Part shown: one piece after another, positions 16,798 through 25,278 of the stretch
Layout of the letters: the number at the start of each line of letters is the position of its first letter
Position numbering within the stretch: the stretch's first letter is position 1
DNA from: Akkermansiaceae bacterium
GTDB lineage: Bacteria > Verrucomicrobiota > Verrucomicrobiia > Verrucomicrobiales > DEV007
Assembly: GCA_024233005.1 (NCBI GenBank)
Contig: JACKQE010000014.1
Span: 92,430 to 156,429, forward strand
Direction of reading: 5' to 3'
DNA length: 64,000 nt
Made by a program: the position numbers and the translations under genes
The notes under the pieces: generated by a model
Seen by the model: only the letters and a program-made list of their open reading frames with translations
What the model was told of the DNA's origin: nothing
Database searches by the model: none

Positions 16798-16827
16798 TTG
16801 AGGCTTTTCGGGGAGAGTCGATATTGT
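16798..16827 (+). promoter_or_regulatory. candidate promoter of the ClpX-like gene
   Basis: -35 TTGAGG (16798-16803) and -10 TATTGT (16822-16827), 18-bp spacer. The ATG at 16834 starts 6 nt after the -10 box, so a leaderless mRNA is predicted. Moderate match only. Confidence 0.45.
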
Positions 16828-16833
16828 GGGTCT

Positions 16834-18522
16834 ATGGCTAAGGACGATGATGGGATTCCTCCCGATGAAGTCATGCGCAAGTTGCGGGACTTCATGAAGA
16901 AAAACTTTGGCGACGGAGTGTCGTTGATGGGATTCCCTGCCGGAGGAGGCTTCGCCAATCATCCCGAAGAAGAAGCGTCTCCCTCAAAAAGCGGAGATTC
17001 CAGTCCGCCGGAAAGTGATGTTTCTCGGAAAGTCTTCGACTTTGATCTCCAACCGAAAGATATCAAAGCCCATCTCGACCGCTATGTGGTCCGTCAGGAT
17101 GAGGCCAAAAAGGCTCTCGCTATTGCGGTTTGCGACCATTACAATCACGCCCGCTATCTTCGGAATCATCGGGGATCCTCCGCGATCGAAATCACCAAAC
17201 AGAACATTCTCATTCTGGGCCCCACCGGGGTGGGAAAAACCTATCTGGTCAAGCACATTGCCGATCTTGTGGGCGTTCCGTTTGTCAAGGCAGATGCCAC
17301 CAAGTTTAGCGAAACCGGTTATGTGGGAGGGGATGTCGACGATCTCATCCGGGAACTGGTTCGCAAGGCCAACGGCGATGTCGAACTGGCGGAGTATGGC
17401 ATTGTTTACATTGATGAAGTCGACAAGCTTGCGACCCGTGGCCAACTCATGGGGAGGGATGTCAGTGGCAGAGGGGTGCAAACCGCCTTGTTGAAATTGA
17501 TGGAAGAAACCGAGGTTGCCTTGCGGTCTCCCAACGACATCCAAGGCCAAATGCAGGCCATGATGGAAATGAGCCGGGGCAAGGGCCCGGGCCGACAAAC
17601 GGTCAACACCCGGAACATCCTCTTTATCGTCAGTGGAGCTTTTGCCGGATTGGATGAAATTGTCGGGCGTCGGGTCAAGAAAGCCGCCATTGGTTTCGCC
17701 GAAGGCCCCAGAGCCCGCCCTGACGAAACTGCCTTGCTCAGGGAGTCTTCCACCAAGGACTTTATCGACTACGGGTTTGAGGCCGAATTTGTCGGCCGAT
17801 TGCCCGTGCGGGTGGTCTGCCAACCGCTGACGGCTCCAGATTTGCTCGAAATCATGAAATTTTCCCAAGGCAGCCTGCTGCGTCAATACGAACTGGACTT
17901 TGAAGCCTATGGGATGAGGCTCCGTTTCACTGACGAAGCGTTGGAGCACATCGCCAATGTGGCAGCGGAGGAGCAAACCGGAGCGCGCGGACTGGTCACG
18001 GTTTGCGAAAGGGTGTTGCGTAATTTCAAATACGAACTTCCCGGAACTGCGGTTAGCGAATTGGTGGTCGATGCCGCTTTGTTGAACGAACCTGACCGCA
18101 TCCTGAAGGAATGCCTCGCCAAAGGCCTTGGGGCAGCATCGGGTCGGGCCTTGGCCGATTTGGCATCTTTCAGACGGGTTTTTGCGGAACAACATGGGGT
18201 ACGGATCACTTTTACGGATGAGGCGGTGATCCTCCTCGTCCAGCAAGCCGAAGACCGGAAGATGCCCGTGGCTTCCCTGGCACAAGAGCTGTTCCGGGAT
18301 TTTCATTTCGGCCTCAAGCTGATTCAAAAAAACACCGGCCAAACTGATTTTTTGCTACCCCGGTCTGCCATTGAGGATCCGGAGCACTACATCAGCGATT
18401 GTATTGTTGAGAGCTACGGGAGGTCCAAGGCTGGAACTGGGCGTGGCTTAAATCCGGAAGCGGATTTTCCACCGGAACCCGATCCCACCAGGACCGGACC
18501 GCATGATGGAGGCATGGCCTGA
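16834..18522 (+). CDS. ClpX-like AAA+ unfoldase with duplicated C-terminal domain, no zinc finger
   Basis: 562 residues from ATG 16834; the frame extends further upstream without other support. An N-terminal tail of about 65 residues replaces the ClpX C4 zinc domain. Walker A GPTGVGKT (129-136), Walker B IVYIDEVDK (190-198), pore loop GYVG (162-165), EFVGRLPV (Arg finger, about 318-325) and sensor-2 GAR (383-385) match ClpX. AIGF at 285-288 corresponds to the IGF loop that docks ClpP. The C-terminal small domain (about 347-430) appears to be repeated at about 447-527: compare MRLRFTDEALEHIAN with VRITFTDEAVILLVQ. It could act with ClpP or alone. It is 24 bp upstream of the cyclase-like gene. 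Confidence 0.9.
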   Translation: MAKDDDGIPPDEVMRKLRDFMKKNFGDGVSLMGFPAGGGFANHPEEEASPSKSGDSSPPESDVSRKVFDFDLQPKDIKAHLDRYVVRQDEAKKALAIAVCDHYNHARYLRNHRGSSAIEITKQNILILGPTGVGKTYLVKHIADLVGVPFVKADATKFSETGYVGGDVDDLIRELVRKANGDVELAEYGIVYIDEVDKLATRGQLMGRDVSGRGVQTALLKLMEETEVALRSPNDIQGQMQAMMEMSRGKGPGRQTVNTRNILFIVSGAFAGLDEIVGRRVKKAAIGFAEGPRARPDETALLRESSTKDFIDYGFEAEFVGRLPVRVVCQPLTAPDLLEIMKFSQGSLLRQYELDFEAYGMRLRFTDEALEHIANVAAEEQTGARGLVTVCERVLRNFKYELPGTAVSELVVDAALLNEPDRILKECLAKGLGAASGRALADLASFRRVFAEQHGVRITFTDEAVILLVQQAEDRKMPVASLAQELFRDFHFGLKLIQKNTGQTDFLLPRSAIEDPEHYISDCIVESYGRSKAGTGRGLNPEADFPPEPDPTRTGPHDGGMA

Positions 18523-18546
18523 GCCCATTGTGGCGACACTTGAATC

Positions 18547-19854
18547 ATGAGGAGATACATCATTGCCGCCGCGCTTATCGGATTGGTGTCTTCAGGGCTG
18601 ATCCTAGTTCTGAGCGGCTTGGGGCTATTCGCCCAGCCATCCCGCTGGCTGGCTCATGTCTTTGGTGCCGCCGGCATCTTTCCCCGTGATGGAGGAGTGG
18701 TGGTGGCTTGGTTCGTTCCGATTCTGACGATCGTGGTTGCCTTTGGAGTGGCTTGGTGCGCCGTCGATATCCCGGAAGTGGGGCAAAAGTTACTCGTCTT
18801 CCTTACCACGTTGGTGGTCGTTTCTGGAGTCGCGCTGTCCGCCGCTCTATTCGGCATTATGGTTGAGCCATTTTCCGCCCTGTCAGGAGCCACATTGGCT
18901 GCCGGAGCCGGGCTTTTTTATGCCAGTACGGAGCCTGGTCGGCGGAAAAGGGTGCTTCAAACCGTGCTGGGTAACCGGATCTCCCGTTCCTCCTTTCACC
19001 GGCTGTTGAATCGTCGTGACCCGATCGATTTTAAAGGAGTGAGCCGGGACGCCACGGTTCTCACATTCCGGATCTTGAGTTGCTCCGAAGCGCAGGACTC
19101 GATGTCGCCCTCGGACACGGTGGCCATGACCAATCTGTATCTCAGGAACATTGCGGACTTTTTACTCGAGCGGGGCGCCTATCTTGATGAGTCCAGTCCG
19201 GACTGCGTCCGGGTCTTTTTTGGCCTGCTGGAAGAAGACGAACGGCATGCTGAATACGCCTGCCGCGCCGCATTGGAATTGGGGTTGCGCTTGCGCAACC
19301 TCGATACTGAATGTGAGAACAGGTATTTCCGCCGATTGCATCACGGCGTGGCCGTTTGTTCCGGTAGGATCACGATGGGGATTTATGGCTCTCCGCGGCA
19401 CTTTTTCCTCAGTGCGATCGGGGGGGAAATCGACTATTGCCGCAGGTTGTCCCGTGCCAACTTGATCTACCAATCCCAGGTGATCATTGGGGCCAGCACT
19501 TATGCCCGCGCATCAGAGTTGCTTGAAATTCGACCGTTGGAAATGTTTTACGACCCCGACGTGCACCAAATGACCGAAATTTATGAATTGTTGGCTCTTG
19601 CAGGCGGATTGGGGAGCCTCCAAAAGGTGCGGCGCGATGCCTTCTGGGAAGGCGTCATCCATTACCGGGCAGGACGGTATGAGGAAGCCATTGAAAGGTT
19701 TGTCGTTTCCAAGCCCCCCGATGTGGCCGATCCTCCCGTGAGCTACTTTCTGGAGCAGGCTCAGAACCGACTCGGGCGGGTGGCCCGCGGGCTTCCCTCT
19801 GATGACAGCGATCTTGTCACCAAGGGACATGCCAGATTGTTGGGCAGTTTGTGA
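18547..19854 (+). CDS. membrane protein with degenerate class III nucleotide-cyclase domain
   Basis: 435 residues. Four N-terminal hydrophobic helices (about 5-27, 50-70, 78-98, 103-125). Residues of about 160-340 follow the class III adenylyl/guanylyl cyclase pattern: TVLTFRILSCSEAQ aligns with the xxFxDIxGFT strand, but the first metal Asp is not preserved; SPDCVRVFFG aligns with GDAIMAVFG, keeping an Asp; HHGVAVCSG and IYGSPR fit the inner strands; and IGGEIDYCRRLSRAN aligns with the GDxVNxAxRL region. A TPR-like tail follows. Catalysis is doubtful, so it may be a ligand or nucleotide sensor. It sits between the ClpX-like gene and recR. Confidence 0.7.
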   Translation: MRRYIIAAALIGLVSSGLILVLSGLGLFAQPSRWLAHVFGAAGIFPRDGGVVVAWFVPILTIVVAFGVAWCAVDIPEVGQKLLVFLTTLVVVSGVALSAALFGIMVEPFSALSGATLAAGAGLFYASTEPGRRKRVLQTVLGNRISRSSFHRLLNRRDPIDFKGVSRDATVLTFRILSCSEAQDSMSPSDTVAMTNLYLRNIADFLLERGAYLDESSPDCVRVFFGLLEEDERHAEYACRAALELGLRLRNLDTECENRYFRRLHHGVAVCSGRITMGIYGSPRHFFLSAIGGEIDYCRRLSRANLIYQSQVIIGASTYARASELLEIRPLEMFYDPDVHQMTEIYELLALAGGLGSLQKVRRDAFWEGVIHYRAGRYEEAIERFVVSKPPDVADPPVSYFLEQAQNRLGRVARGLPSDDSDLVTKGHARLLGSL

Positions 19855-19866
19855 TCGGTAACAGTC

Positions 19867-20484
19867 ATGGCTCAGATCGAATATCCCACCCCGCTGCTTC
19901 AACTCATTGCCCAACTGAAGCGTCTGCCGGGCATCGGAGCACGCAGCGCCGAGCGGATCGGGGTTTGGCTTTTGCAACGCGGTCCCGAATTCATGGATCC
20001 TTTCGCGGCGACAGTGCAACAGGCCGGTTCTGAAGTTGCGGAATGTTCTGTGTGTGGATTTTTCCGAACCAAAGATCTCTGCCTGATCTGCGAAGGGTCT
20101 GGGCGGGAGGATTCCTTGCTGTGCGTCGTGGAGCAGCCCGCCGACATTCTGCCACTCGAGCGGAGCGGAGGATACAAAGGCCACTACCACACCCTGCGCG
20201 GGAGAATTTCACCATTGGACAATGTCGGTCCGGAAGATCTTCGTATTGGCGAACTGTCGAAAAGGGTGCGAGAAGGGATTTTTTCAGAAGTCATTCTCGC
20301 TCTCAGTGCGGATGTCGAGGGGGAGGCGACCGCAAATTACCTCACGGAAATCCTGCGTGATGCAGGGGGGGCTTCTTTGAGAGTGACTCGCTTGGCGAGA
20401 GGTATCCCCGTGGGCGGCGGATTAGAATCGGCTGATGAACTGACCCTGTGCCGGGCCTTGGAAGGTCGGAGTTTGATGCAGTAA
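19867..20484 (+). CDS. recR: recombination protein RecR
   Basis: 205 residues, usual RecR length. The N-terminal HhH segment LKRLPGIGARSAERI, zinc-finger Cys pairs CSVC and CLIC, Toprim parts CVVEQPADILPLE, and VEGEATANYL, then the C-terminal ARGIPVGGGLE. RecR works with RecF/RecO in RecA loading at gaps. Start ATG 19867, 12 bp after the cyclase-like gene; recR closes the three-gene block. The usual neighbours dnaX and ybaB are not here. Confidence 0.97.
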   Translation: MAQIEYPTPLLQLIAQLKRLPGIGARSAERIGVWLLQRGPEFMDPFAATVQQAGSEVAECSVCGFFRTKDLCLICEGSGREDSLLCVVEQPADILPLERSGGYKGHYHTLRGRISPLDNVGPEDLRIGELSKRVREGIFSEVILALSADVEGEATANYLTEILRDAGGASLRVTRLARGIPVGGGLESADELTLCRALEGRSLMQ

Positions 20485-20496
20485 CAGACTGTCCGG

Positions 20497-21501
20497 TCAT
20501 TCGAGCGACAACTCCAATTGGTCTTCGCGCTCCAAGGACCATGCTTCCCACCCTTCCCGGCGGAGGTCTGCGGCAAATTCGCGGGTGTGGCCATGGACCG
20601 TATAAATCCGGCGGGGACGGACCGTTTGAACCGTTTCCCAGAGTTCCGGATAATCGGCGTGGTCACTGAGGGGAAACATGGCATCCACTCGGTAGCGAAA
20701 CCGGGCGCTTTTCTCCAAAGCCCACCCTGAGAGCATGGCTGATCGGGTTTTTCCTGTCCAGCTGCCCAATTTTAGATCCCTGATAGATTGGGGTGGAAAG
20801 ACGAGGACGTGGTCTTGTGCCGAGTTCGCGTCAAAAGGTCGACATTCAGGCATGCCAGGAAGCACCTGAAGCAGGGGCATCAATTTCAGAATGGAATCAT
20901 GGCACATCACAGGATGTCTTCCCTGATGGAGGATTGCCAGGATTTCCTGGGCTTTGCCAAGCGAATAGCCCAAAAGTAGCGGGAGGCGCCCTTCTGCGAA
21001 CGTTTCTTCCACAAATTGAAGCACGGATTCGATGGTTGTTTGTAGGGGAGGAAAAACATACCGTGGAAGCCCAAAGGTGGTTTCCATGATCAGCGTGTCC
21101 GCCGGCATCAATTCACAAGGTTCTGCCGTGAGGCCGGTTCTCAGCTTGTAGTCCCCGGTATAGAGCAATGTTGCTCCGTCGCTCAGCCGGGTCAGATGCA
21201 ACATGGCTGAGCCGACGATGTGACCGGCTGGCAACAAGCGAATTTCCCAACCCTTTTTCCATGGCACGGGGGTCCTCCAAGGCAGGGCGCGAACTTCCTG
21301 GTCTCCCGTTTTCGAAGTGCCATACCGCACCCTGATCAAATCGACAGTAAGGGCAGAGCACAAAGAAAGCCGATTCCTTGCCACGTGGTCGGCGTGGGCA
21401 TGGGAGATGAAGGCTCGTTCCGCTTTGCTGCTGGGATCGAGCCAAAGATCTGCCTCTGGAAGGAACAATCCCTGACGGGGGCGGTGAACAACCTCAATCA
21501 T
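20497..21501 (-). CDS. MBL-fold exonuclease-like protein (ligase-associated type)
   Basis: 334 residues from ATG 21501 (the frame extends to 21585). The metal motif is SHAHADHVA; further residues are PAGHIVGSAML, YTGDYKLR, PLSDHADYPEL and VHGHTREFAADLRREG, the set typical of beta-CASP MBL nucleases such as the DNA-ligase-associated exonuclease group. No ligase gene is beside it. It converges on recR with a 12-bp gap. The nucleic-acid substrate is inferred from the family only. Confidence 0.82.
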   Translation of the reverse strand: MIEVVHRPRQGLFLPEADLWLDPSSKAERAFISHAHADHVARNRLSLCSALTVDLIRVRYGTSKTGDQEVRALPWRTPVPWKKGWEIRLLPAGHIVGSAMLHLTRLSDGATLLYTGDYKLRTGLTAEPCELMPADTLIMETTFGLPRYVFPPLQTTIESVLQFVEETFAEGRLPLLLGYSLGKAQEILAILHQGRHPVMCHDSILKLMPLLQVLPGMPECRPFDANSAQDHVLVFPPQSIRDLKLGSWTGKTRSAMLSGWALEKSARFRYRVDAMFPLSDHADYPELWETVQTVRPRRIYTVHGHTREFAADLRREGWEAWSLEREDQLELSLE

Positions 21502-21676
21502 CTCGGGGGGAAGCGAATTCTTCCGACATGATAGCGTGTCCGATCTTGCCTGTCCGGGGGATTTCCAAAAAATGCCCCTTTTCAAATGGCATTTTGGGCC
21601 GCCCTATCGGCGATGCCTTGAGGCTGTTCTCCTCCCGATTTTCAGGATCTTTGAAAGAAACCGGGCAAGGGACCGG

Positions 21677-22714
21677 TCATTGATTTGCTCCAGCTGCCGG
21701 AGCAGGTGTTGCGGGTGCAGCAGCGGCGGGAGGCGTGGCCGGTGCCGCGGGAGGGGTGACAGGCTTGGCGGGAGCCGTGGCCGGTGCCGCGGGAGGGGTG
21801 ACAGGCTTGGCGGGAGGCGTGGCCGGTGCCGCGGGAGGGGTGACAGGCTTGGCGGGAGCCGTGGCCGGCGCCGCAGGAGGGGTGACAGGCTTGGCGGGAG
21901 GCGTGGCCGGTGCCGCGGGAGGGGTGGGACTGTCGGGGACGATTTTAACCGGTCCGGTGCCCGGCGCTACTGATGCGGGTTCCTCTTTTGGCGGAGCCAC
22001 TCGGGGCACTTCCCGTTGTTTGGCGGTTGCGATGCGTTCAACAACCATGTCGGCATAGGCACCGCCGGCAAAGCGTTTCATCACAGAATCGTACCGCGCG
22101 ATGGCATCGGCTTCAGCGACAGCGGCTTCTTCCGGCTTGCCAGCCTTGCTCAAACTCGCCGCTTTGGCCGCCAACAGGTCGGCGTGGTGAATTTCCACCA
22201 AGGGGACCACTTCCGAAGTGGGGTCGGACTTGATGGCTTTTTGGAAAAAATCGGCAGCTTTGTCATGATCCTCCGCTGCAAAAGCAAGCATTCCCAAGGC
22301 ATCGTAGCCTTGGGGAAGGCGGGGATGATTTTTGTAACCATCGACAAAAGTCAGCAAGGTGGCTCGGGCGTCCTCGGTTTTGCCGGTGGTCATGAGAAGT
22401 TCGGCCTTGCTAAGCAAAGCATTGCCAGCGGCCAGGCTGCCCGCATGGTTTTTGATCACTTCTTCGTATTTTTCAACCGTGTTGCTTTGTGCCGCCTTTG
22501 AATATGCTTTGCCGGACTCAAGCAGGGCCTCGTTGGTCAGTTGGTTGAAAATGATGGCTCCGCCAAGGATCCCCAATCCTCCGACGAACCCCAGGATGAT
22601 CCACTTTTTGTGTCGCTCCAAAGATTCAATCACGCCCGAAGCTTCTGGGGAGGGCCTTTGATCAAGCAGATGGGAAACGGGGGTGTTTTGGGGGGTGGGC
22701 GCTTTGTGAGCCAT
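21677..22714 (-). CDS. membrane-anchored TPR protein with repeat-encoded Pro/Ala tail
   Basis: 345 residues from ATG 22714. One N-terminal transmembrane helix (about 36-55, WIILGFVGGLGILGGAI), then TPR-like helices (AYSKAAQSNTVEKYEEVIKN, SKAELLMTTGKTEDAR, ALGMLAFAAEDHDKAADFF), resembling YfgM/TPR_21 proteins. The C-terminal roughly 110 residues are Ala/Pro-rich, built of alternating 14-residue units PPAAPATPPAKPVT and PPAAPATAPAKPVT encoded by a 42-bp DNA repeat. The tail is probably an extended linker. It is 77 bp downstream of cysK. Confidence 0.75.
   Translation of the reverse strand: MAHKAPTPQNTPVSHLLDQRPSPEASGVIESLERHKKWIILGFVGGLGILGGAIIFNQLTNEALLESGKAYSKAAQSNTVEKYEEVIKNHAGSLAAGNALLSKAELLMTTGKTEDARATLLTFVDGYKNHPRLPQGYDALGMLAFAAEDHDKAADFFQKAIKSDPTSEVVPLVEIHHADLLAAKAASLSKAGKPEEAAVAEADAIARYDSVMKRFAGGAYADMVVERIATAKQREVPRVAPPKEEPASVAPGTGPVKIVPDSPTPPAAPATPPAKPVTPPAAPATAPAKPVTPPAAPATPPAKPVTPPAAPATAPAKPVTPPAAPATPPAAAAPATPAPAAGANQ
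21725..21926 (-). repeat. 42-bp tandem repeat (84-bp higher order) in the TPR gene tail
   Basis: Four near-identical 42-bp units at 21725-21766, 21767-21808, 21809-21850, 21851-21892, plus a partial fifth unit to 21926. Units alternate at one base (aggcg in 1, 3 and 5; agccg in 2 and 4), so the true period is 84 bp. They encode the alternating TPPAKP/TAPAKP stretches. Copy number is likely to vary between strains. Confidence 0.95.
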
Positions 22715-22791
22715 AAATGGGGAAGCTGGGATACGAATCGTGAGGGCAACGCCGCCGCACGGGACGGCTGAAAAATGGATCAATAACAGGT

Positions 22792-23781
22792 TCAGGTGGT
22801 CAGGGCCGCCCGTGCTTCATCCGCCAGCGCAGTGCTGAGGTAGCGTTCCCCGGTTGAGCAGGCGATCGTGACGATCACTTTGCCTTTGTTCTCGGGACGT
22901 TTGGCGATTTCCAAAGCTGCCCAGACATTGGCTCCGGTGCTGATGCCTCCGAAGATGCCTTCTTCCTTGGCCAGGCGCCGAGCCATGGCGAAAGCATCGT
23001 CGTTACTTACTTTGATGCATTCCATGATTTGGGGATCGCCCGAACCGGGTGCCTGAAGATGGAGATTGTCTGGAATGAATCCGGCTCCGGTGCCTTGAAT
23101 TTTATGTGGTCCCGGTTTGATTTCATCTCCGGCCAGAGTCTGGGAAATCACCGGGGAATCCTGGGGTTCGACAACGATGACCTGAACCGAAGGTTTTCGG
23201 GCCTTAAGCACTTCAACACAGCCGGTGGCGGTTCCCCCGGTGCCCACCGCTGCCACCACAATGTCGACCGTTCCCTGGGTGTCCCGCCAGATTTCCTCGG
23301 CGGTGGTTTTCCGATGAATGTCCGGGTTCGCGGGATTTTGGAACTGTTGGGGAATCCAGGAATGAGGGGTGTTGGCAGCGATCTCTTCAGCCTTTGCGAT
23401 GGCGCCTTTCATTCCTTTGGCTCCTTCCGTCAGGACCAATTCAGCTCCGAGCATGGCCAGAAGCGTGCGCCGCTCGACGCTCATGGTTTCGGGCATGGTC
23501 AGAATCAAGCGGTAGCCTTTCGCGGCACAGACAAAGGCCAAGGCAATCCCGGTGTTTCCGCTGGTCGGTTCAATGATGACGGTGTCTTTCGTAAGGATAC
23601 CGCGCTGCTCGGCGTCCTCCACCATAGCCATTCCGATTCGATCTTTGACACTCCCCAGAGGATTGAAAAATTCGCATTTGACGGCAACTGTGGCGTCAAT
23701 TCCCGCAGAAACCCGATTCAGGCGCACCAGAGGGGTGTTGCCGACGGTTTCAATAATATTGTTGTAAATCTTTCCGTGCAT
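22792..23781 (-). CDS. cysK: cysteine synthase A
   Basis: 329 residues. O-acetylserine sulfhydrylase marks: NTPLVRLN; FNPLGSVKDRIG with the pyridoxal-phosphate Lys; EPTSGNTGIALA; GTGGTATG phosphate loop; and GISTGANVWAAL. It makes cysteine from O-acetylserine and sulfide in the cytoplasm. Length is normal. It is transcribed divergently from phhB and lies upstream of the TPR protein on the same strand. Confidence 0.97.
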   Translation of the reverse strand: MHGKIYNNIIETVGNTPLVRLNRVSAGIDATVAVKCEFFNPLGSVKDRIGMAMVEDAEQRGILTKDTVIIEPTSGNTGIALAFVCAAKGYRLILTMPETMSVERRTLLAMLGAELVLTEGAKGMKGAIAKAEEIAANTPHSWIPQQFQNPANPDIHRKTTAEEIWRDTQGTVDIVVAAVGTGGTATGCVEVLKARKPSVQVIVVEPQDSPVISQTLAGDEIKPGPHKIQGTGAGFIPDNLHLQAPGSGDPQIMECIKVSNDDAFAMARRLAKEEGIFGGISTGANVWAALEIAKRPENKGKVIVTIACSTGERYLSTALADEARAALTT

Positions 23782-23970
23782 GTTTCAGGAGGGCTGATAT
23801 ACCAGAGAATAATTGCCAATTACCCGAAACCGAATAGGCCACGATGTCGCCGGATGCAAAGCGATTTTGGCCTTTTTGGAGCAAAATCAAGCCGTGAGAC
23901 AAAACTTGTGACTTGCGCGGAACGAATCCCTCTCCTAAAGCATCAACAAATCCCCCAAAATACCCAGACT

Positions 23971-24255
23971 ATGTCCGATTTGCTTGCGCCAGACGAACTC
24001 GCCCCTTACATGAAAAAAGTCCCCGAGTGGGAAGTGGAGGGCAATGCAATCACCAGAACCATCGAATTCGATGAGTTCATGGAAGGTATCGATTTTGTGG
24101 ACGGGGTCGCCGAGATCGCCGAGGAAATCCAACATCATCCGGAAATCGATATCCGCTGGTGCACCGTGACGCTGCGTCTCACCACCCATGATCAGGGCGG
24201 CCTCACGCAGGCTGATTTCGATTTGGCCCAGCGGATCGACAATCTTCTTGATTGA
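23971..24255 (+). CDS. phhB: 4a-hydroxytetrahydrobiopterin dehydratase (PCD/DCoH)
   Basis: 94 residues, ATG 23971, normal length. Family marks: VPEWEVEGNAITRTIEF, FMEGIDFVDGVAEIAEE, HHPEIDIRWCTVTLRLTTHDQGG with the catalytic His pair. It recycles 4a-hydroxytetrahydropterin after aromatic amino acid hydroxylation, or dehydrates pterin carbinolamines in a pterin pathway. A long in-frame plus-strand extension from 23029 is an artefact antisense to cysK. Confidence 0.95.
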   Translation: MSDLLAPDELAPYMKKVPEWEVEGNAITRTIEFDEFMEGIDFVDGVAEIAEEIQHHPEIDIRWCTVTLRLTTHDQGGLTQADFDLAQRIDNLLD

Positions 24256-24282
24256 ACCATCCCTCCATGGGACGTGGGGAGC

Positions 24283-25266
24283 TCATGGTTTGACCAGGGA
24301 TTCTGTTGCCAGAAGGGCCTTCAGGCGAGTGCTGTAAATGGTCGGATCGCTGACCGTCCCGCTGGTAGGAAGTGGGCGACCGACCAAAATGCCCATGTGG
24401 TATTTGAATTTGTTGAGATATTCCGATAGGGAGTCATCGATCACGACTTTGTGGTAGTGCGTTGAGGCATGCATGAAGCGGAGCACTCCATCAGAGGTTC
24501 GGACCGCCAGACCCACATGGGAGCAGAATCCTCCTTGTTGGTTGGTGACGATCGCAATGATGTCCCCATTCTGGAGTTTTGATTCCAGACTTTTTACGGC
24601 CGATTTTGGAATGTAATTGACCGGCAGATTGGAAAGCTCCTTTTCCAAAGCCGCCATTGGGGGCCTCAATGAGGGGGTTTCGCGCAGGTAGCGGTAACTT
24701 TTCCACAGAACGGTCATTTCCTGGAGCTTGCGTCCTTTGACACGTTTGGTGGAGCCCAGTTCACCGGTGACATTGGCGATCGTTCCGCGCGCTGAGTTGT
24801 CAAAAAACCATTCTGCCAGGTAATGCAGGCGTTCCAGATAACTGCCGGTGCATTTCCCTCCGCGGTAGCGCGTCAGTAGGATTTGGTTGAGCAAATCCTG
24901 CGGTTGATAGTCCGGCCCTCCAGACTCCAGCATCCGGGCCAGTCCGAGTGAGATTTCAAAGAAGCTCCAGCAATCCAAGCCCTCCAAGTTTGCGGAAGGA
25001 GACTCAATGTGGTCGTCGATTTCCAGGGTGAACCCCTTGTAAGGAGTCCCCCTCAATTCCTTGGCGCAGGCAATCAAACGCTCTCCGATGGGCTTCTCAC
25101 GCCAGTTTTCCTTCCGTGCCTTTTCGACAATGGCTTGGAATTTTTTTTCACCCTTGAAGGTCGTGCCAAGGGGGAGCGGGTAGCCCGACTCTCCGCCAAA
25201 AAGCAGCCCGGTGAACAGGGTCACCCCCATCACGCAAAGCAAATACCATGGGGAGAGCTGTTTCAT
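24283..25266 (-). CDS. DUF1460 / N-acetylmuramoyl-L-alanine amidase-like exported protein
   Basis: 327 residues. N-terminal hydrophobic leader (PWYLLCVMGVTLFTGLLFGG). The body carries RGTPYKGFTLE, LEGLDCWSFFEISLGLAR with a probable catalytic Cys, RYRGGKCTGSYLERLHYLAEWFFDN and CSHVGLAVRTSDG. This pattern fits the PF07313 (DUF1460) NlpC/P60-like amidases that cut peptidoglycan stem peptides. It probably acts in the periplasm. It follows the GYF_2 membrane gene by 12 bp and the two are likely an operon. Confidence 0.85.
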   Translation of the reverse strand: MKQLSPWYLLCVMGVTLFTGLLFGGESGYPLPLGTTFKGEKKFQAIVEKARKENWREKPIGERLIACAKELRGTPYKGFTLEIDDHIESPSANLEGLDCWSFFEISLGLARMLESGGPDYQPQDLLNQILLTRYRGGKCTGSYLERLHYLAEWFFDNSARGTIANVTGELGSTKRVKGRKLQEMTVLWKSYRYLRETPSLRPPMAALEKELSNLPVNYIPKSAVKSLESKLQNGDIIAIVTNQQGGFCSHVGLAVRTSDGVLRFMHASTHYHKVVIDDSLSEYLNKFKYHMGILVGRPLPTSGTVSDPTIYSTRLKALLATESLVKP

Positions 25267-25278
25267 CGAGGACTGCGC

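Noticed and set aside
16984..18342. 452-codon minus-strand frame
   Set aside because: Mirror of the ClpX-like gene; codon bias artefact of high GC.
23029..23970. Long plus-strand frame in front of phhB
   Set aside because: Antisense to cysK, which has all family motifs; only the last 94 residues (phhB) are real.
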